A stretch of DNA of 64,000 bases from Hyphomicrobiales bacterium (GTDB lineage Bacteria > Pseudomonadota > Alphaproteobacteria > Rhizobiales > Rhizobiaceae): contig UBJO01000077.1 in assembly GCA_900465665.1 (NCBI GenBank), positions 36,009 to 100,008 on the forward strand. Reading direction: 5' to 3'. The notes below the pieces were generated by a model. That model ran no database searches and was not told where the DNA came from. It worked only from the letters and a program-made list of their open reading frames with translations. Shown one piece after another: positions 1 through 9,238 of the stretch (the stretch's first letter is position 1; each line of letters opens with the position of its first letter). The position numbers and the translations under genes were made by a program.

Positions 1-444
1 GAGGTGAAACTCTCGGCCGAGACGAAGGCATCGCTCGACAAGGTGATGCCCGGCACGCAATCGGCGCTCGAGCGGCATGAATGGATCAAGCACGGCACCT
101 GCACCGGCATGAGCGCCGACGCCTACTTCGCCGATGCCGTGCGGCTGATCGAAGACCTGAACGGATCCGCCGTCCAGGAGCTGTTCGCCGCCAATATCGG
201 CAAGTCACTGACTGGAGACGCGATCAAGGCGGCGTTCGACAAGAGCTTCGGCCCGGGCGCCGGCGACCGGGTGAAGATGAGCTGCCGCCGCGCCGGCAAC
301 AGCCGCGTGATCAGCGAATTGACGATCGGTCTCTCCGCCGATGCGACGGACGGGAAGGGCAAGGATCTCGGCGATCTCATCCAGGGCGCGGGTCGGACCT
401 CCTTCGGCTGCAACGAGGGGATCGTCGACGCGGCGGGTTTTTGA
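1..444 (+). CDS. Ribonuclease T2 family protein, 5' end missing
   Basis: The reading frame is open from the first base of the window, so this is the C-terminal part (147 codons) of a gene that begins upstream. It contains HEWIKHGTC, which matches the second conserved active-site segment (CAS II, EWxKHGTC) of the RNase T2 / RNase I family, with the catalytic His and the neighbouring Glu, Lys and His. Two further Cys residues (in MSCRRAG and SFGCNEG) fit the disulfide pattern of secreted T2 enzymes. These enzymes cut single-stranded RNA in the periplasm or outside the cell through a 2',3'-cyclic intermediate. The first active-site segment and the signal peptide would lie outside the window. The GTG at position 4 is only an internal codon. 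Confidence 0.85.
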   Translation, partial: EVKLSAETKASLDKVMPGTQSALERHEWIKHGTCTGMSADAYFADAVRLIEDLNGSAVQELFAANIGKSLTGDAIKAAFDKSFGPGAGDRVKMSCRRAGNSRVISELTIGLSADATDGKGKDLGDLIQGAGRTSFGCNEGIVDAAGF

Positions 445-593
445 GGCTTCGCACCGGGTGCTTCTGTGGCTGATGCTCGATCCGGCGTCCGGTTCTATGG
501 AAAAGCGGCGTGTTTTTCGGTGCTGCGCGTTGCTCCCGGGCGCCAATTCGCCTACATAGCGGCAAACCAATTTCCCCCGGAGCAGAATTAGCG

Positions 594-2243
<1,650 letters not shown>

Positions 2244-2273
2244 GCCTTCGCTCAGAAGAGAAACTTTAAGAAA

Positions 2274-2298
2274 AGCCCCGGTTCGCCGGGGCTTTTTT
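2274..2298 (+). terminator. Rho-independent terminator of ettA
   Basis: AGCCCCGG and CCGGGGCT form an 8-bp GC-rich stem around a TTCG tetraloop, followed directly by a run of six T. It begins 31 nt after the ettA stop codon. Confidence 0.93.
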
Positions 2299-2377
2299 GT
2301 GAGGAAAGATGTCGCGATTTGCGCAGGGAATTTCGTGAACCGATCGAAATCCCGCTTGCACGACCAAATCATTTCAC

Positions 2378-2393
2378 ATAAAGATATCTTTAT
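2378..2393. promoter_or_regulatory. Perfect 16-bp palindrome, candidate ArsR-type operator
   Basis: ATAAAGATATCTTTAT is a perfect inverted repeat in an AT-rich island immediately before the first possible start codon of the ArsR-methyltransferase gene. ArsR-family dimers bind AT-rich palindromes of this kind, and the first gene of the operon encodes such a regulator, so autoregulation is the simplest reading. Binding and effector are inferred. Confidence 0.6.
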
Positions 2394-2411
2394 ATGTTGA
2401 TTGGATCGAAT

Positions 2412-3437
2412 ATGGGTGAACCCGTCAGGCTAGGTTTGGATGCGTTGGTGGACGTGCTGCGGGCGGCGGGCGAGCCGACGCGCTTGCGTCTTCTGGCGCT
2501 GCTGGCCGCCGGCGACGTGACCGTGACCGATCTTACCGAAATTCTCGGCCAATCCCAACCGCGTATCTCGCGCCATCTCAAGCTGCTTGGCGAAGCCGAT
2601 CTCATCGATCGCTACCAGGAAGGCGCCTGGGCCTATTTCCGGCTGCGGCAGGAAGGGAAGGCGGCGAGCTTCGTGCGCAATCTTCTGGCGCATGCATCCG
2701 AGAATGACCCTGTCATCCTGCGCGATGGCGAGCGGCTCGATGCCGTCAAGCGCCAGCGTTCCGAACGGGCGCAGGCCTATTTCAGCCGCAACGCCGCCGA
2801 GTGGGACGAGCTGCGCCGCCTGCACGCCGCCGACGAGGAGGTCGATGCAGCCGTGATCCGGCTGCTCGGCAGCCAGCCGATCGATTCGCTGCTCGATCTC
2901 GGCACCGGCACCGGCCGCATCCTGGAGCTTCTCTCGGGGCTCTACCGCCGCGCGATCGGCGTCGATGCCAGCCGCGACATGCTGAGCGTCGCCCGCGCCA
3001 ATCTCGACCGGACGGGCATCACCAAGGCCTCGGTACGCCATGCCGATATCCTGAACCTGCCTTTCGAGGCGCAGGATTTCGATCTGGTGACGATCCATCA
3101 AGTCCTGCACTTCTTCGACCAGCCGGAAATCGCCATCGGGGAAGCGGCGCGCATGCTGCGCCCGGGCGGACGGCTCGTCATCATCGATCTGGCGCCTCAC
3201 ACGCTGGAATATCTTCGTGACGACCACGCGCATGTGCGTCTCGGCTTCTCGCACCAGTCGATGACCGACTGGCTGCGCAAGGCGGGGCTCGATATCGAGC
3301 AGGTCGTCGATCTTCATCCGGGGCACGAGAGCGGGCAGGGGCTTACGGTCACCATCTGGCTCGCGCGCGACCCCAGGCGCCTGATGGCCTCCGCCGAGAG
3401 CGATCACGCCGCACCCACATTTGCCGGGAGAGACTGA
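2412..3437 (+). CDS. ArsR-family regulator fused to a SAM-dependent methyltransferase
   Basis: The 341-residue protein has two parts. Residues 1-90 are a winged-helix ArsR domain (AGEPTRLRLLALL, then the recognition region SQPRISRHLKLL), without the usual ArsR metal-binding cysteine box. Residues 130-300 form a class I methyltransferase with LLDLGTGTGRILELL near residue 160. The stop is one base before metF, so the two are probably cotranscribed. Fused ArsR-methyltransferases beside methionine-cycle genes are common in alphaproteobacteria, and ArsR members such as SahR respond to S-adenosylhomocysteine; that this one senses SAM or SAH is inferred. An in-frame ATG at 2394 abuts the palindrome and lacks a ribosome binding site, so I prefer 2412 (GGA 7 nt upstream). 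Confidence 0.85.
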   Translation: MGEPVRLGLDALVDVLRAAGEPTRLRLLALLAAGDVTVTDLTEILGQSQPRISRHLKLLGEADLIDRYQEGAWAYFRLRQEGKAASFVRNLLAHASENDPVILRDGERLDAVKRQRSERAQAYFSRNAAEWDELRRLHAADEEVDAAVIRLLGSQPIDSLLDLGTGTGRILELLSGLYRRAIGVDASRDMLSVARANLDRTGITKASVRHADILNLPFEAQDFDLVTIHQVLHFFDQPEIAIGEAARMLRPGGRLVIIDLAPHTLEYLRDDHAHVRLGFSHQSMTDWLRKAGLDIEQVVDLHPGHESGQGLTVTIWLARDPRRLMASAESDHAAPTFAGRD

Positions 3438-3438
3438 C

Positions 3439-4338
3439 ATGGCTTTGAACCACGACGCGCGCAACAGGATCGGCATCTCGTTCGAGTTCTTTCCGCCGAA
3501 GTCGGAAGAGGCCGAGGGCCAGCTCTGGAAGACAGTCAGCGAGTTGCAGGACTGGAACCCCGACTTCGTGTCAGTGACCTACGGCGCCGGCGGCACGACC
3601 AAGGCGCCGACGCTGGCGACCGTTTCGCGCTTCATCAGCTCCACGCCGCTTGCCACGGCCTCGCATCTCACCTGCGTGGGCGCCACCAAGGAAGAGACGC
3701 ACAGCGTCGTCGAGAGCTTCCGCAAGGCTGGCGTGAAGCACTTCGTGGCGCTGCGTGGCGATACGCCTGATGGCGTCGGCGCGCCCTACACGCCGCATCC
3801 TGGCGGATACGCCAACGCTTCCGAACTGGTCGCCGGCCTGCGCGAGCTCGGCGATTTCGAGATTTCCGTTTCGGCCTATCCGGAAAAGCATCCTGAGAGC
3901 CGCGATGTTGCCGCCGATATCGACATGCTGAAGCGCAAGGCCGATAACGGCGCCAACCGGGCGCTGACGCAGTTCTTCTTCGACAACGACAATTTCGAGC
4001 GCTACCTAGAGAAGGTGCGGGCGGCAGGGATCACCATTCCCGTCGTTCCCGGCATCATGCCGATCATGAACCTGACGCAGCTGAAGCGCTTCGCGGGCGC
4101 CTGCGGCACTGTTATCCCGGCGTTTCTCGATGAGCGCTTCGAGGGCTATGACGACAAGCCGGAAGAGCGCGCCAAGGTCGCGGCCGATGTCGCCGCCGAG
4201 CAGATCGAGGATTTGGCCCGTCGTGGTGTCAGTGATTTCCATCTCTATACGATGAACCGCTCGCCGCTGGTCTCGGCCGTTCTGACGAACCTCGGCTTCA
4301 AGCGCAACGCGGCCAAGAGCGCGGGTGCTGCCGCCTGA
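3439..4338 (+). CDS. metF: 5,10-methylenetetrahydrofolate reductase
   Basis: This 299-residue TIM-barrel flavoprotein reduces 5,10-methylene-THF to 5-methyl-THF, the methyl donor for methionine synthesis. The N-terminal SFEFFPPKSEEAE carries the conserved Glu of the family (Glu28 in E. coli), and SVTYGAGGTTK and HLTCVGAT are family signatures. Length is as expected (E. coli 296). The ATG is preceded by GGGAGAGA and lies one base after the stop of the ArsR-methyltransferase gene, so the pair likely forms an operon under the palindrome at 2378. A strong terminator follows. Confidence 0.97.
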   Translation: MALNHDARNRIGISFEFFPPKSEEAEGQLWKTVSELQDWNPDFVSVTYGAGGTTKAPTLATVSRFISSTPLATASHLTCVGATKEETHSVVESFRKAGVKHFVALRGDTPDGVGAPYTPHPGGYANASELVAGLRELGDFEISVSAYPEKHPESRDVAADIDMLKRKADNGANRALTQFFFDNDNFERYLEKVRAAGITIPVVPGIMPIMNLTQLKRFAGACGTVIPAFLDERFEGYDDKPEERAKVAADVAAEQIEDLARRGVSDFHLYTMNRSPLVSAVLTNLGFKRNAAKSAGAAA

Positions 4339-4367
4339 TCAAGGCGAAGTTTACAGTCTATAGAACT

Positions 4368-4402
4368 GAAAAAGCGCAGACCGCGATGGCCTGCGCTTTT
4401 TC
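4368..4402. terminator. Terminator downstream of metF, possibly bidirectional
   Basis: GAAAAAGCGCAG pairs with CTGCGCTTTTTC as a 12-bp stem around an 11-nt loop. It has a T run on the plus strand and the matching A run on the 5' side, so it may also stop minus-strand transcripts from the small gene at 4466-4543. Confidence 0.85.
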
Positions 4403-4465
4403 TATTTCATGAACTCTGCGCTATCTAGGAGTTTCGGCATAGTCCGTTTGAAGCGGCATCCTGTG

Positions 4466-4543
4466 TCAGATGAAAAGCATCGACAGCACGAAAAGAAACG
4501 CCGCACCGATCAAAAGGACATTCAAGGATCGTGTCAGTCCCAT
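4466..4543 (-). CDS. 25-residue single-pass membrane miniprotein (hypothetical)
   Basis: A complete 26-codon frame starts with ATG and is preceded by GCGAGGAGACAGAC, an excellent ribosome binding site (AGGAG about 7 nt before ATG). The peptide begins MGLTRSLN and continues as an uninterrupted hydrophobic stretch (VLLIGAAFLFVLSMLFI) to the last residue. One Arg lies before the helix, which predicts a positively charged cytoplasmic N-terminus and a C-terminus ending in the membrane or periplasm. The bidirectional stem at 4368-4402 lies downstream. I do not recognise a family. Role could be a small regulator of a membrane complex; that is a guess. Confidence 0.6.
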   Translation of the reverse strand: MGLTRSLNVLLIGAAFLFVLSMLFI

Positions 4544-4804
4544 GTCTGTCTCCTCGCGTTAACGAGCTGATAATATGTCGGGACTGTGGCAGTTGGAAAG
4601 CGCTTTTTTTGCTGCGATGCGGCGAAAATGTCACATCTCCCACTGGTGACAAAAGCTACTTCGCTGAATCTTCACGACAAAATCGGTCGGAAAAATATTC
4701 ACACATTTTAACGGAGCGTAAAAAAGGGCGACCCGCCGTTTATGCCTGTGGCGGATTGCAGGCGCGGTACAGGCCGCTGAAAACGCTCACGAAATCGGAA
4801 AACG
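4544..4804. other. Intergenic region upstream of the miniprotein
   Basis: About 260 bases, partly AT-rich (for example around 4670-4725), separate the miniprotein from the terminator of the transglycosylase gene. It presumably contains the miniprotein promoter. The open frame on the plus strand at 4531-4875 has no ribosome binding site, runs through the terminator at 4809-4829 and resembles nothing I know. Confidence 0.4.
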
Positions 4805-4829
4805 AAAAAGCCGGGCGCTTGGCCCGGCT
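4805..4829 (-). terminator. Terminator of the lytic transglycosylase gene
   Basis: On the minus strand AGCCGGGC and GCCCGGCT form an 8-bp stem with a 5-nt loop followed by a T run. It lies 33 nt beyond the stop codon of the gene at 4862-6121. Confidence 0.88.
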
Positions 4830-4861
4830 CTTGTCGTCATTTTCGGCTCTCTCGCGGGCGC

Positions 4862-6121
4862 TCAGAGCGCGTTGAGGAGGGCGGGCGTCGCCCAGCCGTC
4901 GGCCGGCATGCCGAGGCGCTGCTGCTGCTTCTGGATGGCGATGCGGGTGCCGGAGCCGAGGATGCCGTCGATGGCGCCGACGTCGTGGCCCATCGTGTCG
5001 AGCTTGGTCTGCAGTTCCTTCATCTGGTCGTTGGTCAGGCCCTGCTCAGGCGTGCCCTTGAGATAGGGCTCTGCGCCGGAGAGGCGGGTCGCGAAATAGG
5101 CGGCCGAGGTCGTGTAGATGAATGACTTGTTCCATTCGAGATAGATGCCGAAGTTCGGATAGGCGATGAAGGCCGGTCCGAGGCGGCCCTGCGGCAGGAC
5201 GAGATCGCCGCGCAGCGTGCCGAAGCTTACGTCGCCGTTGCGCGGCTTGACGCCGAGCGCGAACCATTCGCCCGCCGTCATCGTGCCGCCGAGGCCCGAC
5301 TTCTCGAAGGGCAGATCCTGCGGGATGGTAACCTCCTGCAGCCAGGGCTGGCCCTTCTGGAAGCCGAGGTGCTGGATGAACTTGGCGGCGGTCAGGATGG
5401 CGTCCGGGCCGCTCTGCTTCAGGCGCACATGGCCGTCGCCGTCGCCGTCCATGCCGTAGGCGATGATATCGCGCGGCAGCATCTGCACCTGGCCGATTTC
5501 GCCGGCCCAGGCGCCGGTGTTGGTTTCAGGGTCGAGGTCGCCGTGCTGGACCATCTCGATCAGCGCGATCAGCTGCGGGCGGAAGAGTTCCGGACGGCGG
5601 CAATCATGAGCGAGCGTCACGAGCGCGTTGCGGGTGTTGAAATCGCCCTGCACGGCGCCGAAATCGGTTTCCATCGCCCAGAAGGCGGTGATGACGCCCG
5701 GGGGCACGCCGTATTCCTGTTCGGCGCGGGAAAAGACGTCGGCGAACTGCTTCATCTTCTGGCGGCCGATATCGAGGCGGGCCTGGCTGACGGTGCGCTG
5801 CGAGAATTCGAGGAAGGTCTGCTTGAACACGCCCTGGGCCCGGTCGCGGCTCAGCACCTTGGGGTCGATCTGGGCACCGGCGAGCGCCTTGTCGGCGGCC
5901 TCTGCCGAGGCGCCGGCTGCAATCGCCTCGGCCTCGACGCCGGCGAGGAAGGTGGAGAGGTCGCCGTCACATGCGACAGCCGGAGCGGCGGGGGCTGCCG
6001 CCGTCGCGGGCGCCTGACCGGCCGGTGCGGCCGGGGCCGGTGTTTGCGCTGCCGCGCCGGTCGCCAGACCAGCGGCAAGGAGGAGAGCGAGCGCAGAACG
6101 GCTTGCAGGCGTGCGGTGCAT
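4862..6121 (-). CDS. MltB-type lytic murein transglycosylase with C-terminal peptidoglycan-binding domain
   Basis: The 419-residue protein starts with a signal peptide (about residues 1-26, ending GAAAQ) and an Ala/Pro-rich linker. The SLT_2 / MltB catalytic domain follows, with AFWAMETDFGAVQGD containing the probable catalytic Glu (MltB has VETGFG at this place). The last 60 residues form a PG_binding_1 domain (LGSGTRIAIQKQQQRLGM). Such enzymes cut the glycan strand to 1,6-anhydro-muropeptides in the periplasm. There is no lipobox, so it is likely soluble. I chose the ATG at 6121 because GAGG lies 9 nt upstream and the signal peptide starts cleanly; ATGs at 6139 and 6184 are possible. Confidence 0.93.
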   Translation of the reverse strand: MHRTPASRSALALLLAAGLATGAAAQTPAPAAPAGQAPATAAAPAAPAVACDGDLSTFLAGVEAEAIAAGASAEAADKALAGAQIDPKVLSRDRAQGVFKQTFLEFSQRTVSQARLDIGRQKMKQFADVFSRAEQEYGVPPGVITAFWAMETDFGAVQGDFNTRNALVTLAHDCRRPELFRPQLIALIEMVQHGDLDPETNTGAWAGEIGQVQMLPRDIIAYGMDGDGDGHVRLKQSGPDAILTAAKFIQHLGFQKGQPWLQEVTIPQDLPFEKSGLGGTMTAGEWFALGVKPRNGDVSFGTLRGDLVLPQGRLGPAFIAYPNFGIYLEWNKSFIYTTSAAYFATRLSGAEPYLKGTPEQGLTNDQMKELQTKLDTMGHDVGAIDGILGSGTRIAIQKQQQRLGMPADGWATPALLNAL

Positions 6122-6203
6122 GGAGTGTATCCTCGTCATTGCTTGAATTGCTGTCGATGTCCCAAATGATTGTGACAGAAGCAAGAAAGAAAACGGGACG
6201 TTA

Positions 6204-7001
6204 CTAAGAATTCCTATCCTTGGATACGGCCGCCACCCAGTTATTCCAGTTCTTCGCCGAACCCGCGAACACGTTAATGTCAGTCGGGCCCTTGATGCCA
6301 GGGATCACGCCGGTCGAGGTGTACTGCCAGAAGGCCCAGCGACGGTTGGCGTAGGTGACCTCGGGGTGCTTCGCCACGGAACGGACCCAGAAGTGATAAT
6401 CCTGGAAATAGCCGTCGAGATTTTCGCGGTGGAAATCGACCGAGGTGTAGATAATCGGGCGCTTGCCGTAATAGGCTTCGAGCCTGTCCATGAAGCGCTT
6501 GATTTCGGAGCGCACGGTCTCTGGATCGGGGCGCGTGCGGCAGGTCTTCGATTCACCGTTCCACTCGACATCGAGCACCGGCGGCAGCTTCATGGATTCC
6601 TTCGGCACGTTGCTGATGAACCAGTCCGCCTGTTCGTCGGCCGACGAGCAGAAATAGTAGAAATGATAGGGGGCGTGCGGAATGCCGACCTGGCGGGCTT
6701 CCTGCCAGTATTCGCTGAAGCGCGGGTCGATGCGGTCCTTGCCTTCGGTCGCCTTGATGAAGGCGAAGTCGACACCCGACTTGCGCACCGTCTGCCAGTC
6801 GATATCGCCCTGCCACTTGGAGATGTCGATGCCGTGGATGGCGTTTTGCTGCGGATGCTTAGGCCCGAAATCCTGCGGATCGGTGTCCTGGAAGCGCATC
6901 TTCGGCTTTATCGAGGCGGTGGATAGATAGTCATAGCCCGAGGAGGTGCAGCCAGCGAGCATGAGGGCAAGGGGCAATACGCATAACAGAAGCCGGCGCA
7001 T
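6204..7001 (-). CDS. GH25-family muramidase lipoprotein
   Basis: The 265-residue product has a lipoprotein signal (LMLAGC, Cys near residue 18) and a glycoside hydrolase family 25 domain. HGIDISKWQGDIDW near the start of the domain, FAFIKATEG and the DxE pair in PPVLDVEWNG are GH25 active-site strands; GH25 enzymes cleave the MurNAc-GlcNAc beta-1,4 bond. The C-terminus (WAFWQYTSTG, then GPTDINVF) also fits. Tethered to a membrane by lipid, it could act in cell-wall remodelling or lysis. It lies 82 nt upstream of the MltB-type gene on the same strand. The ATG at 7001 begins the lipoprotein signal; an upstream ATG at 7040 only adds charged residues. Confidence 0.92.
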   Translation of the reverse strand: MRRLLLCVLPLALMLAGCTSSGYDYLSTASIKPKMRFQDTDPQDFGPKHPQQNAIHGIDISKWQGDIDWQTVRKSGVDFAFIKATEGKDRIDPRFSEYWQEARQVGIPHAPYHFYYFCSSADEQADWFISNVPKESMKLPPVLDVEWNGESKTCRTRPDPETVRSEIKRFMDRLEAYYGKRPIIYTSVDFHRENLDGYFQDYHFWVRSVAKHPEVTYANRRWAFWQYTSTGVIPGIKGPTDINVFAGSAKNWNNWVAAVSKDRNS

Positions 7002-7131
7002 GGATGTTCCGTCGTGAACCGAATGATCTTTTTGCCCCACAGCCTGACCTTCGAATTGACGCGTCCAGCGCTTAGATGCCCTCTCTATTCACCATATCAA
7101 CGTAAAAAATCGGTTAGTTTCAAGCTAAATA

Positions 7132-7818
7132 TTAGCGGGCCTTAATTATTATCGCGCGCCAGGCATAGCCGCCGCCGATCGTCTTGAAGATCAGCTGGGC
7201 ATTTTCCTGGTCGGCCTTGGCTTGCAGGACGTCGCGAAGCGTCGCGCGCGGCGTGACGTGGAACTTGTCGAGCCAGGAGCGCAGCAGGGCGCGGAACCAG
7301 CCGGGCAGGCCTTCCTGCTGGCCGAAATCGACGACGTGCAACTGGCCGCTGGGGGCGAGCGCCGCAAGCGATGCGTCGATCGCGCGTTCCCAATCGGGGA
7401 TCATCGACAGCGCGTAGGAGATCATAACCCGATCGAAGCCATCGACGCCGAAATCGCGGGCGTCGAAGGCTGTGGCGTCGGCGACGCGGAAATCGGCCGA
7501 GGTGTTCAGCCCCGCGAAGGTCTTGCGAGCCGAGATCAGCATTTCCTGCGAGATGTCGAGGCCGTAGAGCCTGGCCTCAGGATAATGCCTGTGGGCCAGC
7601 GCCAGGTTGCGACCGGTGCCGCAGCCGACTTCGAGCAGCGTGGCGCCCCTGATAAGATCGAGATTGCGGATCGTTTGGTCGCGGCCGAGGAGATAGTATT
7701 TGCGCGTCAGGTCATAGATATGGCGCTGATAGCGATACATGCCGTCCATCAGGTCGGCATGTTTCTCCGAGGGAGCGTTCGATTGCGCGTCGACCGGGCT
7801 CATATCCGTCCGGCTCAT
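7132..7818 (-). CDS. btaB: Diacylglycerylhomoserine N-methyltransferase BtaB
   Basis: This 228-residue class I methyltransferase has the SAM-binding LLEVGCGTGRNLAL near residues 59-72. Its start codon overlaps the stop of btaA (ATGA, 7815-7818), which gives translational coupling and identifies it as BtaB. BtaB adds three methyl groups from SAM to the amino group of diacylglycerylhomoserine, which gives the betaine lipid DGTS. That lipid replaces phospholipids when phosphate is scarce. Taken alone the sequence could be any small-molecule methyltransferase; the btaA neighbour decides it. Confidence 0.92.
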   Translation of the reverse strand: MSRTDMSPVDAQSNAPSEKHADLMDGMYRYQRHIYDLTRKYYLLGRDQTIRNLDLIRGATLLEVGCGTGRNLALAHRHYPEARLYGLDISQEMLISARKTFAGLNTSADFRVADATAFDARDFGVDGFDRVMISYALSMIPDWERAIDASLAALAPSGQLHVVDFGQQEGLPGWFRALLRSWLDKFHVTPRATLRDVLQAKADQENAQLIFKTIGGGYAWRAIIIKAR

Positions 7819-9059
7819 GGCTTCTTCACATAGATGTGGAAGCCGCCGTAGATGGCCGAGCGGTCGAGCGCGGTCAGTTCGAGCGAGCGGTCCTCAAGAT
7901 AGGTCCACTGATCGCGGATGGCCGGCGAGAGGCGGCCTTCGATGATGCTCTTTTCGGCGGCGGTGCGGAAGATGACGCGGGCGCCGTCGCGGGCGGTGCG
8001 CGAGATCTCAGACCAGACGTCGTTCAACTGCTGGTCCGTCATCCAGTCCTGCGCGTCGAGCAGGATGTAGCGGTCGCGCGAGGCGGCCGGCTCGCCGGCA
8101 AGCAGTTCGGTGAAGCTTGCGTGGTGGACGCTGACGCGATCGACATTGGCGCGGATCGCCTCATAGTGCTCCGCCTTCAGGTAGGTCGGCAGCGGACCTT
8201 CGCCTTCATCGGCGTAGCGGCGGGCGAAAGCCTGCCAGGCGAAGTAGTTCTCCTGCATCGGGAAATGACAGGTGAGCTTTTCCAGGCGATGGCGCAGAAC
8301 CGGCGCGATCGAATTGTCGGCGGCGAGGCTTGCGAGCTCGTCATATTGCTGCGGCGGGATGCCGAGGCCGAAGAGCGAGCTCTTGCGGCTGGTGATCCAG
8401 CGCACGACAGGCTTTTCGAACAGAGGCGCGATCTTCTCGTCGAAGAGCCGGCGCTGTTCTTCCATCGTCTTCGCCTTGGCGACGCCGGTGAGGTCGATGC
8501 CATGGACGCGGGCGAGGAGGTGGGCGGCGCCGATAAAGCGGCCGAGCAGGCCCGTCTTGTAGATGTTGCGGTCGAAGACGGTGACGCGGCGGCGGCCGAA
8601 CTTGCGGCCGTTCCAGTAGTTGCTGGTCGCTTCATCCAGGTTGGCCGACAGGAAGCGATCAAACGCCTGGCTGTTGGCGGACTGGTTCGGCCTTGCCAGG
8701 AAGCGAACGAGATCGGCATGGGCGGGAAGATGGCGGAAGGCGCCAAGCTTCAGCTTGTTCAGCGCGATATGGTGCGGGTTGAGATCGACAACGTCGATCG
8801 AAGCCGGGCTCTGCGAGAGATAGGCGAGCATGTTGCAGCCGCCGGAGCCGATGGTGACGATGCGGTGATGCGGCTCAAGCTCCATCGCCTTCATGTCGAG
8901 ATCGGGGTCTTCCCAGATCTGCGGATAGACGAGGCCGGAAAAGAGCAGCCCGAAAAGACGTTCGGACAGACCCTCTTTCGAAAAGGCCTTGTGGCGGAGA
9001 AGAGCTGCCTTGAGTTTCCGGTTCTTGCGGAAGCCGGCATCCGGGGCAAATTCCGTCAT
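7815..9059 (-). CDS. btaA: SAM:diacylglycerol 3-amino-3-carboxypropyltransferase BtaA
   Basis: The 414-residue protein transfers the aminocarboxypropyl group of SAM to diacylglycerol, the first step of DGTS betaine-lipid synthesis in Rhodobacter and rhizobia. The nucleotide-binding motif TIGSGGCNMLAYL and the following DVVDLNPHHIALNKLKL are characteristic of the DUF3419/BtaA family. It is the first gene of the btaAB operon and lies behind a Pho-box-like site at 9107-9124, as expected for a phosphate-starvation pathway. The ATG at 9059 is preceded by GAGAG; an in-frame upstream ATG at 9077 is less likely. Confidence 0.94.
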   Translation of the reverse strand: MTEFAPDAGFRKNRKLKAALLRHKAFSKEGLSERLFGLLFSGLVYPQIWEDPDLDMKAMELEPHHRIVTIGSGGCNMLAYLSQSPASIDVVDLNPHHIALNKLKLGAFRHLPAHADLVRFLARPNQSANSQAFDRFLSANLDEATSNYWNGRKFGRRRVTVFDRNIYKTGLLGRFIGAAHLLARVHGIDLTGVAKAKTMEEQRRLFDEKIAPLFEKPVVRWITSRKSSLFGLGIPPQQYDELASLAADNSIAPVLRHRLEKLTCHFPMQENYFAWQAFARRYADEGEGPLPTYLKAEHYEAIRANVDRVSVHHASFTELLAGEPAASRDRYILLDAQDWMTDQQLNDVWSEISRTARDGARVIFRTAAEKSIIEGRLSPAIRDQWTYLEDRSLELTALDRSAIYGGFHIYVKKP

Positions 9060-9106
9060 AAGTGAGTCTCTCAACATTTAGCGTTCAGGGCGTTTAACGC
9101 GGCGGC

Positions 9107-9124
9107 GCTACAGTTTGATGACGT
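9107..9124 (-). promoter_or_regulatory. Candidate Pho box upstream of btaAB
   Basis: Read on the minus strand the site is ACGTCAT-CAAA-CTGTAGC. It matches the PhoB consensus of two CTGTCAT half sites separated by 4 nt: GTCAT is matched in the first half and CTGT in the second. The box ends 47 nt before the btaA start. In Sinorhizobium meliloti btaAB is known to be PhoB-dependent, so this placement is biologically sensible. Confidence 0.6.
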
Positions 9125-9238
9125 CCCCTGTGGGCGGCCGGGCTGCGGGTGCCTCGCGCAATTGGGAACGGCCGGGACTTGACGGCGCTTTCTAAAGGGC
9201 AATTTTCCTGTTTCTCTATTGGCTGGGGAGGGGTGCTC

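Noticed and set aside
4531..4875. 114-codon plus-strand frame between metF and the transglycosylase
   Set aside because: It runs against the miniprotein gene and through a clear terminator, and its peptide looks random.
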